Positions 33,186-41,768 of a stretch of DNA of 52,194 nucleotides are shown here, one piece after another. The position numbers were made by a program, and so were the translations under genes. This DNA is from a bacterium (lineage in GTDB: Bacteria > Vulcanimicrobiota > Xenobia > Xenobiales > JADMJV01): NCBI GenBank assembly GCA_018780265.1, contig JADMJV010000151.1:1-52194 (forward strand), in the 5' to 3' direction. The notes under the pieces were generated by a model. That model saw only the letters and a program-made list of their open reading frames with translations, did no database searches and was not told where the DNA came from. Numbering within the stretch: position 1 is the stretch's first letter; each line of letters begins with the position of its first letter.

Positions 33186-33941
33186 GTGGATCGAGTTCCC
33201 CTAGGACTCAGGGCGTCGGCAGCTCAGTTGTTGGGCTGCCTTTTCCTTTGTATCGGCGTACTGCTTGGGCCTGTAGACAATTTGCCTCGGGCCCTGGCGG
33301 TAGGAGCCTGTGCCGGCTGCGCGGCCAGCGCCCTGGCGGCTTTCCGCTACCCGGGCTGGCCCTGGTTTTGTGCAGGTCTGGCCTGCTCCCTGACTGGCTT
33401 GCTGCGTCAGCACTTCGTCATGGACGAGTGGCTTCTGCAATGGCTTTTGAGCGTGTCGACAGCGCTGGCCTTTGTGCTTGTCTGGCCCGTCTCTCAAGCC
33501 ACCCTGATCCACGTCTTTAACGTGGAAACTCAAGACTACGACTCCCCTTTTGCCGACTGGGAGCCATCTCGTACCCCTCGGCTGATACGCGGGTTGGCGG
33601 CGACCCTGCTGAGCGCACTGGCCACCCCCCTGCTGCTCATCCTGCTGGGCAGCGGCTGCCAATGGCTGGCCGGCCCCTGCTGGCTGCTGCTCGCCCTGTG
33701 GGTCAGCCACGCTTTTCCCGGCCTGCGCCCCGAGTGGCAATTGCTGGGGAGCCTGCTGGGCCTGGCCGCCCTGGCCGGACTGGGTGCCCATGGGGTGCTC
33801 AAAGAGTTGGTGCAGCCATGTCTTTTGTTTCAGGACAGCTTCTGGTTGACCGGCCAGACCCTGACCTGGACGGCGCTGGGCTACTGGGGCAGCCTTTGGC
33901 ACCAGGGTCAATTGCTGCGTTGGGATAAAGAGGATGCCTGA
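33186..33941 (+). CDS. Multi-pass membrane protein, unknown
   Basis: 251 residues from a GTG that directly follows the aldehyde dehydrogenase stop with no gap. There are about seven hydrophobic segments (near 12-30, 36-52, 58-75, 83-105, 133-155, 158-172 and 186-205) and one polar loop (NVETQDYDSPFADWEPSRTP). It is rich in Leu, Ala, Trp and Cys. I recognise no family. A later start is possible. The position suggests co-transcription with the dehydrogenase. Confidence 0.7.
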   Translation: MDRVPLGLRASAAQLLGCLFLCIGVLLGPVDNLPRALAVGACAGCAASALAAFRYPGWPWFCAGLACSLTGLLRQHFVMDEWLLQWLLSVSTALAFVLVWPVSQATLIHVFNVETQDYDSPFADWEPSRTPRLIRGLAATLLSALATPLLLILLGSGCQWLAGPCWLLLALWVSHAFPGLRPEWQLLGSLLGLAALAGLGAHGVLKELVQPCLLFQDSFWLTGQTLTWTALGYWGSLWHQGQLLRWDKEDA

Positions 33942-33970
33942 TTGACAGCCCCGCGCCAGCACATTAGGAT
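33942..33970 (+). promoter_or_regulatory. Sigma-70-type promoter, possibly giving a leaderless mRNA
   Basis: TTGACA (33942-33947), 17 bases, TAGGAT (33965-33970). Transcription should begin near 33977, which is the GTG start codon of the DtxR-like gene. The -35 starts one base after the stop of the preceding gene. Confidence 0.7.
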
Positions 33971-33976
33971 TCATCC

Positions 33977-34663
33977 GTGAAACGTCCCCCACCCGCCCGT
34001 AATGACACCGATCTTTCCTTGAGCCCGGCCATGGAGGACTATCTCAAGTCCATCTTTCGCCTTGAAGAGCGCCACCAGCGCGTCACCACTCAGGCTCTGG
34101 CCGAGCGATTGGCGGTAGCCCCCGCCTCGGTGACCAGCATGGTCAAACGCCTGGCCGAGCGCGGGCTGCTCACCCACGAGCGCTATCGCGGGGTAGGCCT
34201 GACGGAAGCCGGCCGGCGCGTGGCACAGGAGATGATCCGGCATCACCGACTGCTAGAGCTGTACCTGACCCAGGCCCTGGGTTTTGACCAGGATCAGGTC
34301 CACGCCGAAGCCGAGCGCCTGGAGCACTTCATCTCGGAACAATTTGAGGAGCGCATCGATCAGATTTTGGGCAGACCCACCTGCGACCCGCACGGCTCGC
34401 CCATCCCAAGCCGCCCGGGTCAAGCCCCGGCCGCTCCCCACATGGCTCTGACGGCCACCGAACTCTTTCTCCCCTTGAGCGTGCTGCAAAGCCCTCCCGA
34501 ACTGCAAGAGATCGGGATAAAACCGGGGGTGGTCGCAGTCATGCTGGGCAAGCCGCAAGGGGCCAAAGTCCATTTACGAGTGGGCGAAAGAGAGCATCTT
34601 ATCGACCCGGCCCTCTGCCAACAGGTCATTGTGCAGAGGGCCCTGCCGGCTATTCGGGAGTAA
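33977..34663 (+). CDS. DtxR/MntR-family metal-dependent transcriptional regulator
   Basis: 228 residues. The N-terminal winged helix is SPAMEDYLKSIFRLEERHQR, then TTQALAERLAVAPASVTSMV and LTHERYRGVGLTEAGR. The metal-binding and dimer region has EMIRHHRLLELYL, HAEAERLEHFISEQFEERID, and CDPHGSPIPSRPG, with the Cys/His ligands of the family. The C-terminal 70 residues resemble the FeoA/SH3-like domain (PPELQEIGIKPGVVAVML). Such proteins repress metal uptake genes when Fe or Mn is plentiful. No metal transporter is adjacent. The promoter places the transcript start at the start codon; an internal ATG at 34031 is the alternative start but would cut into the first helix. Confidence 0.93.
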   Translation: MKRPPPARNDTDLSLSPAMEDYLKSIFRLEERHQRVTTQALAERLAVAPASVTSMVKRLAERGLLTHERYRGVGLTEAGRRVAQEMIRHHRLLELYLTQALGFDQDQVHAEAERLEHFISEQFEERIDQILGRPTCDPHGSPIPSRPGQAPAAPHMALTATELFLPLSVLQSPPELQEIGIKPGVVAVMLGKPQGAKVHLRVGEREHLIDPALCQQVIVQRALPAIRE

Positions 34664-34994
34664 TGCCCGGCTCGGCTTCCCTCAATCGCTGCACCTGCCG
34701 AGAAACGATCCAGACATCCACGGCCGCCAAACCCCAGGCCACAAAACTGCCCAGTCCTAATAGAGCCCCCTGGCCCAGTTGTTGCATGTCGATGGGAATG
34801 TCACCGGTGGGACTCATCATGGCGTCACCCATCTTGCCGAGGGTGGCGCCCATGATGACCATCACCCCCAAGAAGAAGACCCCAAAGACGCAAGCCCACA
34901 GCAGGCCGCGCCACCAACGCTTGTAGACAAAGTGGCCGGTGCCAGGAAAGACGAGGGTGCTGAGTGCCAACGCTACCCATTTCGAATTCTTCAT
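34650..34994 (-). CDS. Small membrane protein (TM2-like/DUF type)
   Basis: 114 residues. It opens KWVALALSTLVFPGTGHFVY with KRWWRGLLW next, the proline-glycine turn and amphipathic pair common in TM2-like and related small membrane proteins. Three hydrophobic segments lie at about 5-20, 29-50 and 76-98. The function is unknown. It overlaps the 3' end of the convergent dtxR-like gene by 14 bases and lies just downstream of the desaturase on the same strand. Confidence 0.75.
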   Translation of the reverse strand: MKNSKWVALALSTLVFPGTGHFVYKRWWRGLLWACVFGVFFLGVMVIMGATLGKMGDAMMSPTGDIPIDMQQLGQGALLGLGSFVAWGLAAVDVWIVSRQVQRLREAEPGITPE

Positions 34995-35003
34995 CTACCT
35001 ATG

Positions 35004-35848
35004 CTAACACACCGCCGCCAAAGTTTCACGCGGAGCACGCCGCGGGTGCTTCAGGTCGGAGGCCCAGCCCAGTCGCTGCCATACCCGCAGGATCCAGTAG
35101 GATACGTCGAACTCACCCGGCCCCAGGCCGTGCCGGGCTGAGGTAGGAAAGGCGTGATGATTGTTGTGCCAGCCTTCGCCAAAAGTGAGCAAGGCCACCC
35201 ACCAGCAGTTGGTGCTGCGGTCGTTGGTAGGATGACTTCGATAACCGTAAAGATGGGCCGCACTGTTGACCAACCAGGTTGCGTGATAGGTCAATACCAG
35301 GCGCACGCAGCCAGCCCAGAGCAGCCAGGACCAGCCGCCCAAACCGTAAAGGAGCAGCACGCTCAGCCCTGCCCACACCAACTGATAGCTGTCCAACAGG
35401 CGCAGCCAGGGGTCGCGCAAGATATCGGGAGCCAGGCGCTCTTTCATTTTTGGATCCATCTTATGCGGTGGACGGGTCAGCATCCAGCCGATGTGAGACC
35501 ACCAAAACCCGTGCTGGGCGCCATGAGGATCACCGGTTCGATCCGATTTGGCGTGATGCAAGCGATGCACGGCCACCCAGGTGGCGGGTCCTCCCTGACA
35601 GGCCAGTGTACCCAGAGCCGCCAGGGTCAACTCCAGGGCTCGGCCCGCCCGATAGGATCGATGGGTAAGCGATGGTAGCCCAGAGTAATGGCCAGACAGG
35701 TTACCACGTAAAGGACCAGGCAAAGAGCCAGGCCCGACCAACTGAAATACTTCAAGGCCAGCACCGCTCCTACGTGAACCGTGCCGAGCACTGCCGCCGT
35801 AGGTGGGTCCCAGGGATGGGGAACTTCAACCTCGTCTTCTGGGGTCAC
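35004..35848 (-). CDS. Acyl-CoA/fatty acid desaturase (delta-9 type), frameshifted in the first histidine box
   Basis: Two frames make one membrane desaturase. The 5' frame (GTG at 35848) has HPWDPPTAAVLGTVHVG and ends its similarity at AITLGYHRL. The 3' frame picks up at LTHRSYRAG (about base 35669) and continues to 35004. It shows box 2 RLHHAKSDRTGDPHG, the membrane helices, and box 3 EGWHNNHHAFP. The usual join is GYHRxLTHR, so about four bases seem to be missing between CATCGC and TTACC; a deletion between short GC repeats would do this. As written no single protein has all three iron-binding boxes. The start shares a base with the helicase stop (TAGTG). Confidence 0.85.
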
Positions 35849-37119
35849 TAGACGATACGTCGGGGATTGTAGCCGCGCCGAGAGCGCGGCTGCAGCTTAA
35901 AGGTCTGCACCACTTTGCCCTTGCGCACGCGGGTATTGGCCTTGACTTGCAAGCCTTGGGGAGGGGTGGCCGAAGTGCCGCGCACCAGGAAGGCGTCAGA
36001 ACTCCGTTCGCGTCGGCCGACGCGACCCATCAATTGCTCAATCTCAGCCACCCCAAAGTGATCCGCATCGGTAACCACGACCAGGTCGGCCATGGGCACA
36101 TCCAGCCCCGACCCCACCAGGTTGGTTGCCACCAGAATGGCCGGCGCGTTCAGGCGAAACTGGCGCATCATCGAGACGCGATCCTCGCCGGCACCGGCGC
36201 TGGCCTTGGGACCCTTGCCTCGGAAGCGCTTGCGATGCTCGGCAGTATCAGCCATTTCACCATGCAAAATCGAGACGGGCACGCCGTAACGGTCTTGCAC
36301 AAACTGACCCATGATGGCCACCCGACTGCGCGTTCGGCTAATAATGTAAATACGACTACCTACGGCCAGATGCTTCTCGATCAGGTCGTGAGCCCGCTCC
36401 AGTTGTCGGAAGGGGTTCTCGCCCCACTCGCCACGCTCTTCGTGCAACTCCGTGGGCGGAGAGTCAAAGGGCATCTGAGTCAGCACAACGGGATTATCCA
36501 TGGCGCCTTCGCGCCGCAGGAAGCGACCCACCGCCTCGGGCGTGGCCGTCACAAACAGGGTGGGCGTTTTGACACCGTGCAGGTAACGCAAGTCTTCTTC
36601 TTCATCGAAGGCGTTGACGTCGTCCACCACCACCAGGCTCGCGTCGTTCAGCATCCAGCGGTAGCCGGCGTTCTGCAAGAGAAGAGCGCTACCGACCACA
36701 ATTTGCACCTTGCCGGCGCGAATCTCGTCAAACTGGTCGCGGCGCGTGCGCGGCGGAATACCGGCGTGCATCTGAGCCACTTCCAAGGGGGTATCGCAGA
36801 TGCGTTCTTCCAGATAGTTGGCCTGCTGGCGAGCCAGGTCGCGGGTAGGCACCAGGACCACCGCAAAGCCCCCATTGTTAACAACGTGTCCGATAGTGGC
36901 GCGAAAAAACACTTCTGTCTTACCCGACCCCGTGGGCGCCTTGAGCAGGATGCGCTTCTCTCCGGCCGCCAGCCGGGAACCTAATTCGTCGATACCCCGC
37001 AATTGGTCGCCGGTAAGTTGAAAACGGGTCCCACTGGGAACCAGTTCATTGTCTTCGGCGACTCGCTGGCAATTTTCTTCGATGACGGACCAAATCGTGT
37101 CTGCTTGCAAACTCGGCAT
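35848..37119 (-). CDS. Superfamily 2 DNA/RNA helicase-like ATPase
   Basis: 423 residues. Walker A is LLKAPTGSGKTEVF, then VVLVPTRDLARQQ (Ia) and MHAGIPPRTRRDQF. Motif II is VVVDDVNAFDEE (DDVN in place of DEAH/DEAD), then LFVTATPEAVGRF (III). The second RecA domain has YIISRTRSR, VPVSILHGEM, ILVATNLVGSGLDVP (V) and QLMGRVGRRERS (VI). It contains only the motor core, with no extra nucleic-acid-binding domain, and so cannot be assigned to RecG, PriA or UvrB types. It has a near-consensus promoter and is translationally coupled to the desaturase. Confidence 0.88.
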   Translation of the reverse strand: MPSLQADTIWSVIEENCQRVAEDNELVPSGTRFQLTGDQLRGIDELGSRLAAGEKRILLKAPTGSGKTEVFFRATIGHVVNNGGFAVVLVPTRDLARQQANYLEERICDTPLEVAQMHAGIPPRTRRDQFDEIRAGKVQIVVGSALLLQNAGYRWMLNDASLVVVDDVNAFDEEEDLRYLHGVKTPTLFVTATPEAVGRFLRREGAMDNPVVLTQMPFDSPPTELHEERGEWGENPFRQLERAHDLIEKHLAVGSRIYIISRTRSRVAIMGQFVQDRYGVPVSILHGEMADTAEHRKRFRGKGPKASAGAGEDRVSMMRQFRLNAPAILVATNLVGSGLDVPMADLVVVTDADHFGVAEIEQLMGRVGRRERSSDAFLVRGTSATPPQGLQVKANTRVRKGKVVQTFKLQPRSRRGYNPRRIV

Positions 37120-37188
37120 GAAAGCTTAGGAATTCCTTTACGTTACTGGCAGGAGCGAGAGAATGCCCTGCTTGGGAGATTGGCCTGC

Positions 37189-37217
37189 ACTATAGCATCG
37201 CTGGCAAGACCTGTCAA
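37189..37217 (-). promoter_or_regulatory. Sigma-70-type promoter for the helicase-desaturase operon
   Basis: On the minus strand, TTGACA (37217-37212), a 17-base spacer and TATAGT (37194-37189). Transcription would start near 37182, giving a leader of about 60 bases before the helicase ATG at 37119. Confidence 0.8.
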
Positions 37218-37320
37218 AAAAAGGGGGAAAGGGGCCCAGAGGTTGGGTGTCAAAGGCCCGGGCCATCCGCCGTGGGGCCGTGGTTATGGCTGCGGCACAG
37301 GGATGAATTGGAGGCTGCCG

Positions 37321-37569
37321 GTGGCCGTTCGCGCCGTAAAAGAGTCGATTCGAGTCATACTGTTGACCAGCACATACCGAGTGGAGGGTTATATCCACGT
37401 GGTTCCAGGCGGTCGATTGCTCGACGAAATCAACAAGGAACGCGAGTTCATACCGGTGACCAGAGCTTCAATATATGCCCTGGACGGAGAAGCGCCACTG
37501 GATATTCTGGACTTTGTTGCGGTCAACAAGTGCCAGGTTGTCATGATCGCTCCCGCCATGGGCCAGTAA
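37321..37569 (+). CDS. Small conserved-type protein (about 82 aa), unknown function
   Basis: 82 residues from the GTG at 37321, which has GGAGG six bases ahead; the open frame extends further upstream without coding character. The core RVILLTSTYRVEGYIHVVPG and LLDEINKEREFIPVTRAS has the look of small proteins found near type IV pilus or regulatory genes in other phyla (DUF6812-like), but I cannot be sure of the family. It is followed after 14 bases by the metallo-hydrolase and pyrG, so it probably leads that operon. Confidence 0.65.
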   Translation: MAVRAVKESIRVILLTSTYRVEGYIHVVPGGRLLDEINKEREFIPVTRASIYALDGEAPLDILDFVAVNKCQVVMIAPAMGQ

Positions 37570-37583
37570 CAGGAGGAAACCCC

Positions 37584-38261
37584 ATGATTGTTCGCTACTT
37601 AGGCCACTCTTGCTTCTGGGTCAGTTCGGGAAAAGCCACCTCGGTCATCATCGACCCTTATGGCGCCCACATTCCCTACACCTTTCCCCCTCTGGAGTCT
37701 GACGTAGTGGTGATCTCCCATGAGCATCGCGACCACAACGCTGACTATCGGGTAGGGGGCCAACCGATGGTGGTGAAGCGTACTCACGATTTTATGTGTG
37801 AACAAGAGATTTTGGTCGCGCGCACCAAAGAGACGCTGACCTTTCACGGTTTGCCCACTTTTCACGACAATTTCAATGGCCGCCGCCGCGGTCCCAACAC
37901 CATCTGGCACTGGTTCTGGGAGGGAATCCACTTCGCCCATCTGGGTGACCTGGGCCACCTGCTCACCGACCAACAATTGAAAATCCTGGGCAAAGTCGAC
38001 GTGCTCTTCTGTCCGGTGGGGGGCAAGATCTGCCTCACTCCCACGGAGGCCAGTCTGGTCATTTCCCAACTGGAGCCGCGCCTGGTTTTCCCCATGCACT
38101 ATTTGACCCCCCAAATCGAGAAGCTGGAACTGGCCGAATTCACCCTCAAAGATTTCGCCGCCAAAATGAGCAGCGTCGAAGACGCCGCCACCATGGCCAT
38201 GGAGATCGAACTGGCCCGGCTTCCAACCCAAACAAAGGTAATGATGTTACGCCATGAGTAA
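37584..38261 (+). CDS. Metallo-beta-lactamase-fold hydrolase (UlaG/YtkL-like)
   Basis: 225 residues from the ATG at 37584 (AGGAGG ahead). It opens MIVRYLGHSCFWVSSG and continues IDPYGAHIP. The metal motif VVVISHEHRDHNADY has the HxHxDH pattern. Later come HLGDLGHLLT (Asp/His ligands), LFCPVGGKICLTP and VFPMHYLTP. These match the UlaG-like metal-dependent hydrolase group; the substrate is unknown. The stop overlaps the pyrG start by 8 bases. Confidence 0.92.
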   Translation: MIVRYLGHSCFWVSSGKATSVIIDPYGAHIPYTFPPLESDVVVISHEHRDHNADYRVGGQPMVVKRTHDFMCEQEILVARTKETLTFHGLPTFHDNFNGRRRGPNTIWHWFWEGIHFAHLGDLGHLLTDQQLKILGKVDVLFCPVGGKICLTPTEASLVISQLEPRLVFPMHYLTPQIEKLELAEFTLKDFAAKMSSVEDAATMAMEIELARLPTQTKVMMLRHE

Positions 38262-39888
38262 ATCCGTTCGCTATCTCTTCGTCACCGGCGGCGTTGTTTC
38301 GTCGCTGGGCAAAGGCATTGTGGCCAGTTCACTGGGCACCCTGCTCAAGGCGAGAGGCCTGAAAGTCACCATTCAAAAATTGGACCCCTACATCAACGTA
38401 GACGCTGGCACCATGAATCCCTACCAGCACGGCGAGGTCTTCGTTACGGTGGACGGGGCCGAAACCGACCTGGACCTGGGTCACTACGAGCGCTATATCG
38501 ACGAAAATCTACACGCCTGCAACAACCAGACCACAGGGAAAATTTACGGTCGAGTTATCGAACGTGAGCGCAAGGGCGATTATCTGGGCGACACGGTGAG
38601 AGTGATTCCTCACATCACCGACCAGATCAAAGAGTTTATTCATCAAGTCGCCCAGCAGAGCGATGCCGACGTAGCCATCGTCGAAGTAGGCGGCACCGTG
38701 GGCGACATCGAGAGCCTGCCCTTCCTGGAGGCGATTCGCCAGTTTAAGAACGATGTCGGTTCTGACAAAGTCATGTATTTGCACGTAACTCTGCTACCCC
38801 ATCTGGGCGCGGCCGGCGAGCTAAAAACCAAGCCAACCCAACACTCGGTCAAAGAGCTTCGTTCGATCGGCATTCAACCCGATGTGCTGATCTGCCGCAC
38901 CGAGAAAGCTCCTGGCCAGGAGCACATTCGCAAAATCGCCCTCTACGGCGACGTGCCCACCAAGGCCGTCTTTGCCTGCCCCGACGTGCCCAGCATCTAT
39001 GATGTCCCGCTTTTTCTGGAACAGGAAGGACTGGGCGACTTTGTCGTGCAGCGACTGGGACTGCAGTGCAAGCCCCCCGACCTGGATGCCTGGAAAACCA
39101 TGCTGCGGCGCATGAAAACGGCCACCGACACGGTGCGTATCTGCCTGGTGGGCAAATACGTCGAGATCAAGGACGCCTACATGTCCATCGCCGAGTCTCT
39201 GCAGCACGCCGGCATAGCCTGCGGTTGCCGGGTCATCATCGAGCGCCTGGATGCAGGCGAACTTACCTCGGGAGGCGGCATGGAAGCCCTGCGTAGCGCC
39301 CACGGCATCTTGGTACCGGGTGGATTTGGAGCGCGTGGCGTAGAAGGAAAAATTCGGGCCATCGAATTTGCCCGCCAGGAACGCATCCCGTACTTCGGAA
39401 TCTGCTATGGGATGCAATGGGCCGTGGTCGAGTTTGCCCGCCACGTGTGCGGCCTGAAAGACGCCAACAGTACCGAAGTAGCGCCCGACACCACACAGCC
39501 GGTGGTCTGGGCCATGGAAGATCAGAAGAGTGTGGAACTTATGGGGGCCAGTATGCGCCTGGGCGAATACGAATGCGTCTTTACGCCGGGAACCGCGGCC
39601 GAGCGAGTCTATGGCCAGCCCGGCGCCCGCGAGAGACACCGTCACCGCTACGAATTCAACAACGCCTATCGACAGCAGCTTGAAGAAAAAGGGCTGGTGA
39701 TTTCGGGCATCAATCCAGAACGAAATTTGGTGGAGATCATCGAACTGCGCGATCATCCATGGTTTGTGGCCTGCCAGTTTCATCCTGAATTCGCCAGCCG
39801 TCCTTACCGCGCTCACCCGCTTTTCCTTGGCTTTGTGGAAGCTGCCTTGAAGCGAGCCACGGCGGGACGGACAGCAGCTACCGTGTAG
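38254..39888 (+). CDS. pyrG: CTP synthase
   Basis: 544 residues, the normal length. The synthase domain begins VRYLFVTGGVVSSLGKGIVA and contains KLDPYINVDAGTMNPYQHGE and EVGGTVGDIESLPFLEAIRQ (separate pieces). The glutaminase domain has LVPGGFGARG, FGICYGMQ (catalytic Cys) and CQFHPEFASRP (His-Glu). The enzyme makes CTP from UTP, ATP and glutamine. It overlaps the metallo-hydrolase gene and is followed by a strong promoter for the next operon. Confidence 0.98.
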   Translation: MSKSVRYLFVTGGVVSSLGKGIVASSLGTLLKARGLKVTIQKLDPYINVDAGTMNPYQHGEVFVTVDGAETDLDLGHYERYIDENLHACNNQTTGKIYGRVIERERKGDYLGDTVRVIPHITDQIKEFIHQVAQQSDADVAIVEVGGTVGDIESLPFLEAIRQFKNDVGSDKVMYLHVTLLPHLGAAGELKTKPTQHSVKELRSIGIQPDVLICRTEKAPGQEHIRKIALYGDVPTKAVFACPDVPSIYDVPLFLEQEGLGDFVVQRLGLQCKPPDLDAWKTMLRRMKTATDTVRICLVGKYVEIKDAYMSIAESLQHAGIACGCRVIIERLDAGELTSGGGMEALRSAHGILVPGGFGARGVEGKIRAIEFARQERIPYFGICYGMQWAVVEFARHVCGLKDANSTEVAPDTTQPVVWAMEDQKSVELMGASMRLGEYECVFTPGTAAERVYGQPGARERHRHRYEFNNAYRQQLEEKGLVISGINPERNLVEIIELRDHPWFVACQFHPEFASRPYRAHPLFLGFVEAALKRATAGRTAATV

Positions 39889-39891
39889 CCA

Positions 39892-39920
39892 TTGACAAAC
39901 CCTCTGCACCTAAGTAGAAT
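39892..39920 (+). promoter_or_regulatory. Near-consensus sigma-70 promoter for yceD-rpmF-fabHG
   Basis: TTGACA (39892-39897), exactly 17 bases, TAGAAT (39915-39920). The predicted start near 39927 gives a leader of about 38 bases to the yceD ATG. Confidence 0.82.
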
Positions 39921-39964
39921 TCGCCGGTATCTCTGTTCCCTGGAGCAGAGAGCAGGTTGAAGAG

Positions 39965-40504
39965 ATGTATGTAGGCACTGGAGATATTCGCAAGAGCAAA
40001 GGTTTGTCGAAGTCCTTCCAATGGGATGGAGACTACCGACTCCCAGGAATCGACCTGGCCGGCCCACTGCAACTGGACCTGAAGGTTACCAACGCGGGCA
40101 GCCGCGTGATGGTGACGGGACCGCTCAAAACAGCCGTGCGGCTAGGTTGCACTCGTTGTTCTGAGGATTTTGTCTTCCCGTTAGAGGTCGACCTGGAGGA
40201 AGAATTCCTACCGGTGCATAGCGAGGAAGCCTTGAGCCGGGCCAAAGATTTACTGGACGGGACGTTCACATTTGAGAACGACCGCGTGGAACTCGATGAG
40301 TTGATGCGCCAGGAGATCGTGGCCGCGTTCCCGATTCAGGTGTTGTGCGAGCCCGACTGCCGCGGTCTATGCGGCGAGTGCGGGGCGAACCTCAATCAGG
40401 AAAACTGCAATTGCAGCTCAGAGACGAGCGACTCTCGCTGGGCCGCCCTAAAAGATTGGACCAAGGGCTCTCCCCCGAAGTCCGAAAAGAAACGCAAGAA
40501 ATAG
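39965..40504 (+). CDS. yceD: YceD/DUF177-family protein
   Basis: 179 residues. The centre has LGCTRCSEDFVFPLEVDLEE and the C-terminus has QVLCEPDCRGLCGECGANLN with NCNC after it, the zinc-type Cys block of bacterial DUF177 proteins. The family is nearly always next to rpmF and is linked to 23S rRNA accumulation in plants and bacteria. Here it is 12 bases from rpmF. The lysine-rich tail fits RNA binding. Confidence 0.94.
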   Translation: MYVGTGDIRKSKGLSKSFQWDGDYRLPGIDLAGPLQLDLKVTNAGSRVMVTGPLKTAVRLGCTRCSEDFVFPLEVDLEEEFLPVHSEEALSRAKDLLDGTFTFENDRVELDELMRQEIVAAFPIQVLCEPDCRGLCGECGANLNQENCNCSSETSDSRWAALKDWTKGSPPKSEKKRKK

Positions 40505-40516
40505 GAGCTCACCACC

Positions 40517-40720
40517 GTGGCTAATCCAAAATGGAAATTATCTCGCATGCGAACCCGTCGCCGTCGTTCTCACGACGCCCTGACGGCGCCTAACGTGGTG
40601 AACTGCCCCAGTTGCAAGTCGCCCACGCTGCCTCACCGCTTGTGCCTATCCTGCGGCACCTATAACGGTCGCCAGGTGATTCAGCTTAAGCAGGATGAAG
40701 CGGGCGACACTTCCAACTAA
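40517..40720 (+). CDS. rpmF: 50S ribosomal protein bL32
   Basis: 67 residues from a GTG (AGGAG ahead). It has MANPKWKLSRMRTRRRRSHD-type basic start, then CPSCKSPTLPHRLCLSCGTY with the four zinc cysteines of the C+ form of bL32, and ends NGRQVIQLK. The cysteine form needs zinc. Confidence 0.96.
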   Translation: MANPKWKLSRMRTRRRRSHDALTAPNVVNCPSCKSPTLPHRLCLSCGTYNGRQVIQLKQDEAGDTSN

Positions 40721-40725
40721 GGCCA

Positions 40726-41763
40726 GTGACAACTGCCCAGTCTCACACACCCCAAGGCTGCAAGATTCCGGTCGGCATCCTTGGGGTGGGTCATTTTGCC
40801 CCCCCGGAGATCGTGACCAATCAGGATCTGGCCAAATTTGTCGACACCACCGACGAGTGGATTCTCAGTCGGACCGGCATCAAAGCTCGTCGACGAGCGG
40901 CCTCGCACCAGGCTACCTCCGATCTGGCCTACGAAGCAGCCGTGCAGGCCCTGCACAACGCAGGTGTAGAGCCCCGCGACCTGGACCTGATCATTGTGGC
41001 CACCATGACCCCGGACTGCCCCATGCCGTCGACATCCTGCCTGGTGCAGCATCGACTGGGGGCTACCCGGGCTGGTGGCTTCGACCTCAACATTGCCTGC
41101 TCTGGATTTGTTTACGCCCTCATCACGGGCTCCCAGTTTGTCGCCAGTGGCACTTATCGACGGGTGCTGGTGGTGGGCGCCGATGTGATGACTCGCTTTA
41201 TGAATTGGCAGGACCGCACCACCTGCGTCCTTTTTGGCGACGGAGCGGGGGCTGTGGTGCTGGGGCCCGTCGCACCGGGCTACGGGCTGCTAGGGGTGCA
41301 TCTGGGCATCAACGGCGCGGGTGGAACCAATCTTACTATTAACGCCGGAGGCAGCCGACTGCCCTCGTGGAGCGACAACATCCAGCGCCAGGACTACTAC
41401 CTGCAGATGGTGGGTCCCGAAGTCTTCCGTTTTGCGGTTCAGGTAATGGGCGAAGCGGCCCTGAAAGCCCTGCATTCAGCCAATCTGACTCCAGAGCAGG
41501 TGACCCTATTCATCCCCCACCAGGCCAACGCACGCATCATTGAAGCTGCCCGCAAGCGGCTGGGCCTCCCTCTGGACCGAGTTTTTAGCAACGTTGAGCA
41601 CTATGGCAACACGTCTTGCGGCTCCGTGCCACTGGCCCTTTCCGAGGCCTGCCAACAGGATCGCATCCATGACGACGATTTGGTCGTTTTGGTGGGTTTT
41701 GGCGGGGGTCTTTCGTGGGGGTCGGCGGCTATCCGGTGGGGCGGGCTGCTCAGGGAGAGTTGA
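40726..41763 (+). CDS. fabH: 3-oxoacyl-ACP synthase III
   Basis: 345 residues. The catalytic triad is visible: Cys125 in LNIACSGFVYAL, His in IPHQANARIIEAA and Asn in HYGNTSCGSVPLAL. The N-terminus has TTDEWILSRTGIKARR. It starts fatty acid synthesis by joining acetyl-CoA (or a branched starter) to malonyl-ACP. The start is a GTG only 5 bases after rpmF. The plsX gene that usually sits between rpmF and fabH is missing. Confidence 0.95.
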   Translation: MTTAQSHTPQGCKIPVGILGVGHFAPPEIVTNQDLAKFVDTTDEWILSRTGIKARRRAASHQATSDLAYEAAVQALHNAGVEPRDLDLIIVATMTPDCPMPSTSCLVQHRLGATRAGGFDLNIACSGFVYALITGSQFVASGTYRRVLVVGADVMTRFMNWQDRTTCVLFGDGAGAVVLGPVAPGYGLLGVHLGINGAGGTNLTINAGGSRLPSWSDNIQRQDYYLQMVGPEVFRFAVQVMGEAALKALHSANLTPEQVTLFIPHQANARIIEAARKRLGLPLDRVFSNVEHYGNTSCGSVPLALSEACQQDRIHDDDLVVLVGFGGGLSWGSAAIRWGGLLRES

Positions 41764-41768
41764 TCGAG

